64,000 bases of DNA, taken from NCBI RefSeq assembly GCF_033958435.1, contig NC_134158.1, forward strand, positions 4,545,837-4,609,836, in the 5' to 3' direction. Within the stretch, counting starts at the first letter, position 1. Each line of letters opens with the position of its first letter. Below, one piece after another: positions 22,432 to 32,653 of the stretch. Under the pieces are notes generated by a model. It was not told where the DNA came from and did no database searches. It worked only from the letters and a program-made list of their open reading frames with translations. This DNA comes from Carettochelys insculpta (lineage: Eukaryota; Chordata; Testudines; Carettochelyidae). A program made the translations under genes and the position numbers.

Positions 22432-23280
22432 TGTGGGGGACAGGGCAGTCGCCATAGCTGCATAACACATTGATTACACAGGGCTCCCTGGTGTAAAGAC
22501 TTGTAAGAAAAAAGGTGGCGGTGCAGTGGTTAAGTCACTTTTCTCAGTGCCTTGGCTGTGCGGCTCTAAGTCTGGCTTGGCTAGTCCTTCCCTGCTGTTG
22601 AAAGGTAAAGGTGGTGACGAGGGTGTTTGTAAAACCCTCTCTGAGAAATACCAGGAGCTGTAATGCCAAAGTGGCAGCTGAGGCCATGCTGAGGTAAAAT
22701 CAGAGGGTTCTGCCTTTGGGGGAGCCCAAGCAGTGGGGTTGGGAACCATGGTGGGTGGCTGGTAGGAGTGGTGGTGGGTGACAGTGGGAGGCTGGTCAGA
22801 AGCCCATCAGATGAGGGTGGGTGGCTTGTGGCAGCAAGGGGAGGCTGCAGACAAGTGGACAGCTGGTCCTGCCCTGGTAATGAATGTATCTGCGGGCTTT
22901 GGGTTTGGGACTGCGCTGCAGAAGGTTCACCCTGTAACTGTGTGTATGGGGTAAAGGGCCAAGAGCCCCAGCAAGAGACTGGGTTCTACTGCATATGGGG
23001 ATGGGAGCTGGGGAAAGGGGGTTTGTCTCTTCTTTGCTTAGATATACTGCATCTGTCAGTGTAACCTTGGGGTAGGTAATGGTCCTTAAAGAAGCCCTTT
23101 CTATCTCAGACTGTGTGCTTGCGAGGGGGGAGAACCGCCTTCCAGGCACCCAGCATGGGGGTGAAATTGTCCCAGGCCACTGGGTGGGGGCTCGAGCTGG
23201 TTGGTTGTATCCTTGACAGGAAAACCCCACAAGAGTTGAACCCGGCCCTTCTGGCAGGCATGTGGCATGAACAGAAGGTT
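22432..23280 (+). repeat. LTR of the PNMA-gag type retrotransposon (copy 2)
   Basis: Diverged copy of 14934-15769 over nearly its full length, starting TGTGGGGGACAGGGCAGTC. It lacks the last few bases, and no primer site or gag follows; instead a PLE tail and a U2 promoter begin. It is a truncated or solo LTR. It is read as a duplicate of LTR copy 1 rather than its 3' partner, because the DNA between them contains no retrotransposon interior beyond the short gag piece. Confidence 0.55.
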
Positions 23281-23284
23281 TCCA

Positions 23285-23672
23285 AATTCTTTTGCTAGTC
23301 TTTACAGTGCTACTTGACTGCTTTTTGTTTTGGTTCTGCAGTCCATCCAGGGTTAACAGCTCGATGGCGTCAGCATGCTGCAGCGAGGGGACAGGCTTCA
23401 TGCAGATTAGGTGATCGCTTAGGGAGCGAAACAGCCACCACAAAGGCAGCTCGCAGGTCTGGTGGAAGAAGTCATTTTAAAGCTGAATTCTCTGGTGGGA
23501 GAGGTTTTGCTTTGACCAGCTAGAAAGGAGCTGCAGGATGAAGAGAGCCAGGTGTACTTGCCCATCTGTAAAGATCTTGTTGCAATGCTCACATGTGTTG
23601 CATTCGGGTGAGTCGTCATGCCATTGAAAAGTGTCCAGATGGGTGGGCTGTGTAAAATTTTTGGAAAATGGT
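23285..23672 (+). promoter_or_regulatory. PLE tail and U2 snRNA promoter copy D
   Basis: A 45-bp PLE tail (GCTAGTCTTTACAGTGCTAC onward) is followed at about 23,330 by the shared U2 upstream sequence GGTTCTGCAGTCC. The octamer-like ATGCAGAT lies at 23400-23407, about 273 bp before the U2 start. The AAAAGTGTCCAGATGGGTGG block near -50 is intact. This is one of the two best-kept promoters in the window. Confidence 0.65.
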
Positions 23673-23863
23673 ATCGCTTCTCGGCCTTTTATAGGCTCAG
23701 ATCAAGTGTAGTATCTGTTCTTATCAATTTAATATCTGATATGTTCTTTATCTGAGAACTCTCTATTAAATGGATTTTTAGAAGAGGGATATGGACTAGG
23801 GGCTTGCTCCATCCACTCCATGCATCGACCTGGTATTGCAGTGCTTCCAGGAGCGGTGCACTT
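23673..23863 (+). ncRNA. RNU2-like: full-length U2 snRNA gene copy D (probable pseudogene)
   Basis: A complete, uninterrupted U2 snRNA copy of 191 bp; U2 is the spliceosomal RNA that pairs with the intron branch point. It begins ATCGCTTCTCGGCC, keeps GTAGTATCTGTTCTTATC with the branch-point recognition sequence GTAGTA, and ends GGTGCACTTCC. A 3-bp insertion disrupts stem-loop I (CCTTTTATAGGCTCAG). The Sm site is altered to GGATTTTTAGAAGAGGGA. A 3'-box-like GTTTGGTGAAAAATTAGA follows. Promoter and 3' box are present, but the changes in stem I and the Sm region make it a likely pseudogene or diverged variant. Unlike its neighbours it has no Utopia insertion. Confidence 0.75.
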
Positions 23864-24104
23864 CCCTTTTGAGGGAAACGCGTTTGGTGAAAAATTAGAT
23901 TTTGGGTGTGAAGGTCTCGCTTTTCTGAACCAAAACCAGCGTTCTTAATATGCAAACTTATTCAAAGAATCATTGACGGTTTTGCTTCTAGGTTGTGTTT
24001 TTATTTGCTGTGATCTTTCAAGTTACTATATAAATGGCTGCTTTAAGAATTACTCAGGAAACGCTGAAATACGTGTTTAACATTTTGAATAATGACAGAA
24101 GCTC

Positions 24105-24885
24105 CTGGGTGACATGCCTGTTTGTTGTTTCAGACAATCTCCCAACCTTACGAGGTTTCTCACTAACAGGAACAGTCTATAAGCCCAGGAATAGCAGTCC
24201 TGGAACCTTTCCCTGCAACAAAGCCCGCTGCTCGCTTTCTCCACATATCTTCTCCGGAAATCCCATCACTGGACCTAATCAGGTTACTCACAGAATCACG
24301 GGCACTTTGTCATGCTCCTCTACTAACATCATATATGCCAACAGTGCCCAGGTGCTTCGTATATTGGACGGACTTCTAACTCCCTTAGACAAAGGGTCAA
24401 TGGGCACAAAACAGACATCAAAACGCTCCAGATCCACAAACCAGTTAGTCAACCTTTTCATGGAATGGGGCATTCTGTCGATGACCTCAAGGGATGTGTG
24501 TTACAGAAAAGCAATTCTTGCTCCGTTTTGGAAAGAGAAACATCTGAACTGGCTTTTCTATTCAAATTCGGCACATTAACACATGGTTTCAATCATGATG
24601 GGAACTTTCTGAGTCACTATAGCGGCTTGTCTGCATACTTGGCTCAATCTAATTCTTGGCCTTCCCCCCGCGCCACCCCTCCGCTCTCTGATTTGCTCAC
24701 CTTGATTATCTTTTTCCGATTTGTCCTCCTTGCTTACCGTTTTGGTTCTCTGTGCCTTAAATCTTGAGTCTGTTCTGGTCTGGCTATGGTCTGAAGAAGT
24801 GGGTCTGTCCCAGGAAAGCTCACCTAATAAACCATTTTGCTAGTCTTTAAAGTGCTACTTGACTGCTTTTTGTTTTACTATTTAT
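24105..24885 (+). mobile_element. Penelope-like element, GIY-YIG end and tail
   Basis: Plus-strand relic of the 3' part of a Neptune-like PLE. It encodes a Cys-rich lead-in (GTFPCNKARC, then SPHIFSGNPITGP), the GIY-YIG-related block CSSTNIIYANSAQ, and a downstream KTSKRSRSTNQLVNLFMEWG segment. The endonuclease would nick target DNA for insertion. Shifts break the frame. The 3' UTR holds a hammerhead-like core at 24791-24817, and the element ends with the tail GTGCTACTTGACTGCTTTTT. It sits between U2 copy D and duplication block 2, and is absent from the other U2 units. Confidence 0.75.
24791..24817 (+). ncRNA. hammerhead-ribozyme-like core in the PLE tail
   Basis: CTGAAGA, a stem-loop TGGG-TCTGT-CCCA, then GAAA. 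This matches the hammerhead consensus CUGANGA / stem II / GAAA. Hammerhead motifs are known in the terminal repeats of PLEs. The strand that would carry the cleavage site and stems I and III was not resolved, so activity is unproven. Confidence 0.5.
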
Positions 24886-24889
24886 CATC

Positions 24890-27800
24890 TGTAAAAGCAG
24901 TTAAGTGCATATTTAGCACCTCATTAGCAAGTGCGTGGCTGGGGCACTTTGGAATTGCAGCGCCGGTCTAGATGGGGGTCCTTTTCAACAGAACCCCGGC
25001 AACTTCGAAATCCCCTTATTCCTATCAGCAAATTCAAATAAGGGGATTTCCACATCTGGAGCAGCTGCGCAGCGCGAGCCGCTGCAATTTCCAAGTGCTG
25101 CCCCCCACCCCGCCCCCCCGCATTCCAAAGAGAGTCTCATTCGTAATCTTCAAAATGGCGATTTGCATGGACATTTTGAAGTTTTGGGCTAGTGTAGACA
25201 TAGCCACTTTGTTTTATGTGACTCTTGATTTCTCCCCTTCCTACCGCTCTTCTGATGTGCCCACTTTGATTCCGATTTTTCTGATTTGTCAACCTTGATG
25301 ACTACTTTTGGTTGTCTGTGCCTTAAATATTGAGTCTTATGGTCTGAAGATGTAGGTCTATTCCAGAAAAGCTCACCCCTTAATAAATTATTTTGTTAGC
25401 CTTTAAAATGCTCATAGACTGCTCTTTATTTTGCAGAGAAAAGAATCCAAGTGTTTGTAAGAGGCAGGTCTGCTCTAGGTCAGCAGGCCTCCAGGGCTGG
25501 TGAAAGCAGAGGGCTGCAACTCCCCTTCATCAGCACTCCCATGATAAATATTGTTCCAGCCCCCCTGGCGAGACCTGGTTTGGTTAACCATTAAGAACAG
25601 ATTGAAACGTTTTGATTGTGCAGGTTTAAGACAAAGAGGAGACGCAACTGAAGACAGTTGGCAGTTTTTCCATGGGGCCTAAAAGGGCCTAAAAGCAAGC
25701 AAGCTGCACCCCTGTAGTCTAAAACTCTTTCAGTTCTGTGTAATGTTCACCTGGATCTGACATTGAATTCAGTGTGATGGTTTTGAAATTAACTTGCTGT
25801 TCAGTCTCAGTACTGATTGTATCTGTGCTAATGAAAGCTCCTTGTTGTGTCAGTGAGAATGGATGCTGTACGTATGCGAGACTGTCACCAGACGTTCCAG
25901 GAAGCGATCAGGACAGACCCTTCGCGCTGCGGATCATTACAAGGTGAGCAGTGGGCAACTCTAGAGAAGGAGAGAGGCAGTGAGAAACAGTCCTCAGTCA
26001 GCACTAGCAGGCTGGGCCAATAGAAGACGAGCCTGTAGAGTGAGAGGGAAAAGGCGAGCAGTGGGCGCATTGCCACCTAGAAAGGCTGGCGCACTCTGGG
26101 ATGAAGCGGGGCTTTGCCCACGAGAGCTTATGCGCCAGAATGTTAGTCTCTGAGGTGCCCCAGGACTTGTTGTTCTTACAGTGCACTGCAGGGCAGTCCC
26201 AAGGGGGTATTAACCCTGAGCGAAATGCAAGTCCCCTCTCTCATGCGCTCTGCTGCCGCTTGTCCCGCTCCCCGCCCCCGCTCCCCCCAGCTGTTGGTCA
26301 CCCCTTGGGAACAAGGCTGGGATGTTGGCCCAGCTGAGTTGGTGCTTCCTCTGTAAAACCCGGGCTGAGACTCAGCCTTCCCGTTAACTTTTCCCAGGCA
26401 CCTGTGGAATGAATTTGTTCCGTGCACCCCTCATGTGAAATGTGACACGTCCCCTCCATATCAGTAGTTTGACAAAGCGTGGGGGGGGTGAGGTCAAGGG
26501 GTTCGGTGTGTGGGAGGGGGGCTCAGGGCTGGTGCAGAGGGTTGGGGGTGAGGGTGCTGTCTGGGCGTGCGGGCTCTGGGGTGGAGCCAGGTCTGAAGGG
26601 CTTCGGGTGCCGGCTGGCTCCGGGCTACAGCAGAGAGGACCCCACCCCAGCTCTCCCCCCGCCACAGCCCCCAGGCTGAGGCAGGGGTGGCGCCACGTGG
26701 GGCTGGGCTGGGAGATCGACATCCCTCCCCTGCCCTCAGTGGGTCTGGGGCTGGCGGGGGCTCCCCTGGGCCGGGGGGTTCCCCAGCTGCAGCAGGTCCC
26801 TGCCAGGCTGGGGCGCCTTTCCCCTGACCGCGGCAGGCTCGGGCCAGTTGGGTCCCGCAGCGCCCTGCTTGCAGGGAACGTCGCCCCAGGTGACCTCCGA
26901 CAGCAGCGTTCACCCCCAGCGGGGCTAAGCGGCGCCACGTGTCCCCCACCCCCGGGAGCAGCCCCAGCTCCTCGCCCCCGCCGGGAGGCCCGGCCCCGGC
27001 ACAGCCCAGCGCCGAGCTCCCCGCACAGCGGCCAACGCCCCGTGAGCTCAGCGCCCCGGGAGGGGCTGGCCGGGGAGCCCCGTTACTCCCGGAGCAGCAG
27101 CCGGGCGGGGCGGGGCGGGGCGGGGCGGGGCACGTCCCCTTCGCGTCCCGCTCCCCCAGGCGCGCGGGAGCTGCAGGGGCGGCCCCAGCGCGGCAGCGGC
27201 GGAGGGCGCCGGGCTCGAACCTCGGCTCGGGGGAGCCCGCGGCCGCGGGCGGCTTTAGCGCGCCCCCTGGCGGCCGCAGGTGGTCACTGCCGGCAGGGAG
27301 CTGAAGCCACCGAAGCAGCCGCCCGGGCTGACCAGACCCTCCCAGCCCCTGGTGTGACCCAGACATTCCCCCCCCCCCCCCCCGCGCCGCACAGCGTGAT
27401 CTGACCCGCAGCCCCCGCCCCCCCCGCCTTCCAGCCTTGCCTGATCCAGACCCCCGCCCACAATGCATCCCCCGCCCGGCACCCGCCAGTCTGGTGTGAG
27501 CCAGGTGCCCTGCTGCAAAGCCCTGAGTAGTACAAGGGGTCTACCATCAATCAAACTTTAGCCACGCCCTCTTTCCCTTTAGCCCCGCCCCTTTCGCCAG
27601 AAGTGCCGTCCCAGCCATTTCAGCTCCACCCACCTGTCATTGGAAGTCCTACCCTGTCGTGTCACTTCCGGGGGCTGTGGCCTACCAGAATCAAACTTTA
27701 GCCACACCCCCTTTTCCCTTCAGTCACGCCCCAGCCCTTTTAGCTCCGCCCACCTCTTTCACCAGACCTCCCACCCCCTTAACCCTTTCGACCCTCCCTT

Positions 27801-27935
27801 CTCCAAACAGAAGTTCCACCCCAATCTTTTTAGGCCCGCCCCTTGTCACCGGAAAACGTGCCCTTTGTGGGGTAGTTGTACAGCCGAGTCAAGTGAGACA
27901 CGTGACTGGAAGGAAAGGGTGTCATGCGACCCCTC
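24890..27935 (+). repeat. 3-kb segmental duplication block, copy 2
   Basis: Close copy of 19237-22265 with the same order of parts: MITE fragment (24900-25205), PLE 3' fragment (25205-25430), a PLE tail (about 26097-26180), CpG island (26480-27310) and promoter-like cluster (27552-27850). Differences include one extra GGGGC unit and a C-rich expansion near 27,366-27,385. It runs on past the end of block 1 into the coding relic at 27940; block 1 is instead joined to a TRIM exon fragment at the same point. Confidence 0.8.
27552..27850. promoter_or_regulatory. promoter-like cluster, block 2
   Basis: Same arrangement of CCACGCCC / CTCCGCCC boxes and a GTCACTTCCGGGG ETS-type site (about 27,660) as in block 1. 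Here the cluster is followed within 100-400 bp by an open two-exon coding relic, so it may be that gene's promoter. Confidence 0.45.
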
Positions 27936-27939
27936 GAAG

Positions 27940-28747
27940 GACTCGCCCCGCCACCCTCTACCAATCGGAGCGCAGCGCTACCCCCACAAAGAGGCCATCT
28001 GGCTCCAAGAGCGCGTGTTTCAGACCTGTGCAAAGGCTGAGCGGGAAGAGGGACACTTTCACCAGCCCTGCCAGGAGTTCGGACGTTGTTCATGTGCCGA
28101 CGGGTCTCCGCCGCACGTGGAGAAAGCGCCGCATCCGCGGCAGCTCCGAGGGGAGCCCTTTGGCCCAACACTTGTTGACGGAGACACCGGAACCCGACCC
28201 CGAAACCCATCCGCTCTCGAGGCGGCCCGACAAGGTAGACGGCCTCTCTCTGTCCACCCCTCCGGAGGAAGGCGGCCGCAGCTCGCAGGAGTCGGACAAG
28301 GAGAACGGAAAAGAAGCCAACGAGGTAAGAGACGAATGAACGAGGTGGGGGGGGGGTGTGATGGGATTTTGTGAAAACCTAAAACGACCCCAGGATCTTG
28401 CATTATTTTCTTTCTGGGAATCTCTCCAGAGCTCGACGGGGCCTTCCTTGAGGACCCAGAGCCCCAGGACGACGTTGTGTCAGAGAACGAAGATGAAACG
28501 GGCCCACCTTGGTTTTGCTCAGCACCGATACAAACCACTGAAGATAATGCCAAGGACGACGGCGGTGAGGAATTTAGGAAGAGGCTTGGTATGGAAGTGG
28601 CTGAGCCAGTCCCACGTCGTCAGTGTAAAAAAGGTCTGCGTTCGATTGTACGCGATGCTGTTTGTGCTGTCCTCGAGCACTGCCTCCGGGAAAAGCTTTT
28701 TGAAGACTGTGAGGCCTGTGTCATAGGTGCACCAGGCCAAAGGCACC
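27940..28747 (+). pseudogene. unrecognised two-exon coding relic
   Basis: Two open stretches joined by good splice signals. The first runs to 28324 with a GTAAGA donor; the second starts at 28430 after CTGGGAATCTCTCCAG. In one frame the first part reads RRTWRKRRIRGSSEGSP and then TPPEEGGRSSQESDKENG. The second part reads LDGAFLEDPEPQDDVVSENE, then WFCSAPIQTTED, 'KKGLRSIVRDAVCAVLEHCL' and a C-x2-C-x8-H cluster. The apparently coding frames are not in phase across the splice, so there is a frameshift, or one frame is chosen wrongly. A PLE tail at 28748 cuts off the C-terminus. I do not recognise the family. Low-complexity acidic/basic composition and a small Cys/His motif suit a viral or transposon accessory protein, but this is a guess. 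Confidence 0.4.
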
Positions 28748-28789
28748 AGGACTTGGTGGCCCCTTAGAGACTAACAGAGATTTTGGAGC

Positions 28790-29116
28790 ATGTGCTTCAA
28801 AACGTCTCTCAAAAAATTCTGTCTGAATTGTTCTGGGCCTGGAGCTTCAGGCACCTCAATCCCCTCCTTAATAGGGCCCTGGGCACGTCCAGCGCCCTCT
28901 GCCCTGCAGCAGCTCCAGCGCCGGCTGCTGACACGCCCCCTCCAGCTGTGTGTTGAGGGCGCCAGTCCGGGAAATCTTCTCCCCCAGCTGGGTGGCATTT
29001 TCCTCCCCCCTCGGCCCGATCTCCTGGGCCCGCTCTCCCAGCCGGGCCAGCAGGAGGCGCTCTTGTTCAGCCAGGAACTCCCACGCCACCAGCTGCCTCT
29101 CCACCGCCGTCTGCCG
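28790..29116 (-). pseudogene. TRIM coiled-coil exon relic 2
   Basis: Minus-strand open stretch encoding RQTAVERQLVAWEFLAEQER, LLLARLGERAQEIG and, near its end, ACQQPALELLQ. This corresponds to the 231-bp coiled-coil exon of the TRIM gene at 37771-38001 (RQTQRERQKIVWEFQQLRQF, KPASEFLQ) but is about six codons shorter. The exon would span about 28904-29116. The donor is GGCAGA instead of GTGAGA, and no RING, B-box or SPRY exon lies near in the right order, so it is an exon-sized relic of another TRIM paralogue. Confidence 0.65.
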
Positions 29117-30534
29117 CAGGGGTGCGCAGAGGGGCCGGGCTGGCCACGGGGAGAGGGACGCAGGACGTGGGCTGTTCCGCGCTGCCCGGGGCTTTTCATT
29201 CACAACTCAGCCGGGCCTAGCCAGCTCGCAGCCCCGAAAGAAGGCGGCCCCAGCGACTCCTGTGAGGAGCAGCGAACAGGAGCAGCTCGCGGGCAGCTCG
29301 CCTTTGGGAGGAGCCACACACCTGTTCTCACCTTTCTCGTACGGGGTTTCTCTTGTGCCCTCCAAGGCGGCACTGGAAACAAATAAGGGATCTCTGTCAA
29401 GGGAGCAATGGGGAGTGACGCGGCTGGGGAGAGCTCTGGTGTTGCGACCTGCGTGGCATGTGCCGTGTTTGTCTTCCTCCCGAATGAGAGAGAGGATTTT
29501 CTCTGGCCCAGGGGGAGCTGGGAGCCATTTTAGACGAGAAGGTGAAAGGACTCGAGGCACAAATCCCAACCCTCAGGTCCCTCAGAGAAGGTGAAGTGCG
29601 ACTTGGCTGCTTTTTGTTTTGACAGTGTAGAGACGAGCGGGGCTTCCTCTCTGTCACTGGGCTCCCCGTGCGCTGCGGACACACCCGCTGGGGGGTTGTG
29701 TTGAACACGTGTCCGTGGCCTCATCTGTGGTTGTGGTCACTGGGTTGTCGCACTCCCAATGGAGTCGGAGCACCTGACTGGGACCCCCCTGGGCGCAGCT
29801 GTGCGGGGGGGGGGGTCGGGCGCTGGCGGCTGGAGCCGGAACTAACCGGTTTTTCCCGCCCTTTTCCCTCAGCGTTCCATCCCCTCAGAGCTGTTTGCCC
29901 CCCAGGGCGCCAGGGGCAGGTCCCCCCCCCCAGGCGTCTGTCAGAGCCGGGGACGGACGGACGGACGTCCCAGGGCGGCTGCCCGGCTCTGCCCCCACCC
30001 CCACAGCAGCAGCGCCGTCTGGCCCAGGGCAGAGCCAGCGCGGGCGTCACGCTGCCCAGCGCCGGCCGGCTGCTGCCTGCCAAGGGAGGGGAAGGAGGAG
30101 ATCGTCCTCCCACCCGCCCGTCTGTCCCCTCACGCCCCATCCGCACCCCTGCCCCGCTGCCTCCCTCAGCTCCCACCGCCCAGGGACTCCTCAGCGCCCC
30201 ACGAGGCCTCCCCGCAGGCCAACGGCCGCAGGTCCTGAGCACCCGCCGCCCTGACGGACGCCACCCGGCGCTGCCCGAGGGCAGAGCTCTCCAGCCGGGG
30301 GCTGAGCGTGTGGGGTGTGCAGGGCGCTGGGCTGGGGCTGGGCTTCCTGCCCACTGCGACGTCCCCGGTCCCAGCACGGGGTGTTTTATTCCACTGACTG
30401 TTGGTTACTGATTCTCTTCCCCTCCCCCACAGCGTAAATTAACCCCTAACACACCGAATTCTGGTGTGAATCCCACTCACCGCTCCTCACTGTGGGATGC
30501 AGAGACAGAGCTGGACACAGGTATGTGTGAGACA
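29117..30534. other. GC-rich stretch, no gene recognised
   Basis: GC-rich with overlapping open frames up to 247 codons, none resembling a family. A PLE tail (GTGCGACTTGGCTGCTTTTT) is embedded at about 29,590-29,625. A run of G lies near 29,808. Nothing else is supported. Confidence 0.4.
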
Positions 30535-30615
30535 GAGACCTGCAGAAGTGGGTCCGTCCCAGGGAAGCTCATCACCTAACACATCAGTTTTTCAGTCTTT
30601 AAAGCGCTCCCTGCT
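30535..30615 (+). repeat. PLE tail fragment
   Basis: CTGCAGAAGTGGGTCCGTCC, then CAGGGAAGCTCATCACC and a CAGTCTTTAAAGCGCTC end: the 3' tail of the Penelope-like family, with a mutated hammerhead-like core (CTGCAGA). It is a 5'-truncated copy. Confidence 0.6.
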
Positions 30616-31177
30616 GGCAGGCGTGTGTTGCTGGAATAGAGACTCACACGGCGACCTCCCTGGTACTGTCCCTCGTTAGGGGATGAGGCAGAGGGAGGGG
30701 CCATTCGGGGTCAGCCACAGGGGACACACTCAATTGGAGGAACGGTTTTGCTTGCCCAGGAGAAGGGTGTTTAACACACTCACCCGCATCCACATCAAAC
30801 TCCTGAGCCTTCCCTCGAACACCCCCACATACTGCCCAGTGTGCCCCCGACCGCCCCACCCCTCACTGCCCAGATCTCCCCACAGCCCCTCTGAGACCCC
30901 GTCTCCCACACGCCGCCCCCAGCAGCACTCCCCAGCCCTGCCGGACTGGGAATGTGTCCCCCGCTGGGCTGAGCGAGGCCGTAGGGCTGCATGGGGCTGT
31001 CTCCCCCTCACCAGCAGGACCCAGCAGCAGCAACATTTAAAGTTTTAAGTGTCCCTTGAAGGCTGGTCCCCCTGGGAGATTTGGCTCTGGTGGGAGCAGG
31101 CCCAGGGATGCAGAGTGGGGATGTCCTGAGCCGTGGGGACAGGTCAGTGGCCACCGTGATTGGACAAGTACCAGAGA

Positions 31178-31345
31178 GGCAGCCGTGTTAGTCTGTGTCT
31201 TCGAGAACAAGAAGTCCTGGGGCCCCTTGTAGACTAAGAGAGATTTTGGAGCATGAGCTTTCGTGGGCAAAGACCCGCTTCCCCAGATGCCTCCACGAAC
31301 GCTCATGCTCCAAAGCCTCTGTGAGTCTCTAAGGGGCCCCAGGAC
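31178..31345. repeat. two PLE tails head to head
   Basis: Starts with the PLE terminal motif GAGGCAGCCGTGTTAGTCTG, then TTGGAGCATGAGCTTTCGTG and a TTTGCCCACGAAAG stem-loop on the minus strand. This is followed directly by a second fragment in the opposite orientation (CACGAACGCTCATGCTCC, CTAAGGGGCCCCAGGACG). The pair forms an inverted repeat of about 60 bp per arm. Confidence 0.6.
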
Positions 31346-31855
31346 GACTTGTTCCTGACTGGACGGGCTGTCTGGATGAGAGCAGCTGGGGTTGGCTGAA
31401 ATGAGGGGCTCTTTCAATGGCAATGTACCCACTGTCGCAGGCCCAGGTGACGGACCCGGAAGCAGTGCGCCCCGGCGCTGTCCAAAGGCTGCCTGGTGGG
31501 ACTAAGGGAATCACTTTGGCCTGTCCCTGCCCACGTACACACTAGCACAGCTCAGCCTTGCAGGGGGCAGCTCCCGCCTGGGGTTAGCTTTGCTACGCTC
31601 CAGGCTGATCCCAGTGGTACCTGGCAGGGACCTGCGCTGTCTGGAGCCCTGTTGTGGGGGGCCACAAAGCATTAGCGTCCACACAGTGTTCAGCTCCGTG
31701 ACCTCCTCTAGTGTCGGCCGCAGCATCGATGTCTAACCCCTCGCGGAGCTGCCCAGGAGTTCTGCATCCCAGTGGGACCTCCTCTCCCTGCCGGACATGG
31801 GGCCTTTATCACAGCACTTCCCCCCAGCGGACACACTCTTTCATGGGGGCAGTGG
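31346..31855. other. intergenic, no gene recognised
   Basis: Ordinary intergenic sequence between the PLE tails and the MIR-like SINE. Short open frames only; no family recognised. Confidence 0.4.
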
Positions 31856-31859
31856 TGCT

Positions 31860-32060
31860 GCTGCTTAGCAGGCAGCATGATCTAGAGGGTAGGGCCCTGA
31901 CAGGACAAGGCATATTTGGCTTCTATGATGACCTCAGCCACTGACATGCTGGGTAACCCTCAGTAACTCACTGCCTTGCTTTGTGCCTCAGTTTCCCTTC
32001 TTACCCTTTGTCTTCTCCATTTTAACCAAACCCCTCAGGGCCAGGATGTCCCTCAGCGTG
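31860..32060 (+). repeat. MIR-type SINE
   Basis: Starts with a tRNA-like GATCTAGAGGGTAGGG, has the core block CTGGGTAACCCTCAGTAACTC and the GTGCCTCAGTTTCCC signature of MIR elements. It is old and diverged. Confidence 0.6.
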
Positions 32061-32653
32061 TGTTGTGTGGAGCCCAGATCTGAGCTGGAGTTTCTCAGGG
32101 CTACTCTGCTGCAAACACAGGTAATGGGGTAACAACTTTCTAACCGGTAAAAATCATTGCGTTGTGCTGTTCTTAAAACAGGGATTACACAAAGTACCAT
32201 TGGATGTTATTTACTATTTGTACATATCTATTAAGGACTGTCTTGTATTCACGTGCGTTGCGGCTTTTGAAGTTTGGCTTTTGGAGCTGAATTTGAAAAC
32301 AATGGCTCTTGTTGCTATTTCGGTTGCAGACTCCTGCACAAAGGGCTACGTCGCAGCTTCAGGGGCAAATTCTAAGAATGAGCACCGGGGAGATGCCACC
32401 TGGTGACCTTTGCCACTACTTTTTGGTAAACAAGAGAACGGATGTACCTGGGCCATGATATTGTTGGGCACCTGCTGAGGCTTCACAAGATAAGGGCCAC
32501 CAATATACCTCAGTGTGCGGTTACAAGAGCAAAGCTGGAACATGAGATCCAGATATTTTTATACTCACCTAACAGGCTATTTATACACTTATTTAAATCC
32601 ATATTCGTAAGTGTCTGCCTACAATAGTAACACCTACCTAACATGGACACAGA

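Noticed and set aside
14934..23280. The two LTR copies as 5' and 3' LTRs of one 8-kb retrotransposon
   Set aside because: The DNA between them is mostly U2 copies, Utopia and a block that also occurs elsewhere without LTRs; they are better explained as duplicated with the unit.
26442..27468. 320- and 324-codon frames on opposite strands in duplication block 2
   Set aside because: Same CpG-island effect; the homologous frames in blocks 1 and 3 are broken by shifts, so there is no coding constraint.
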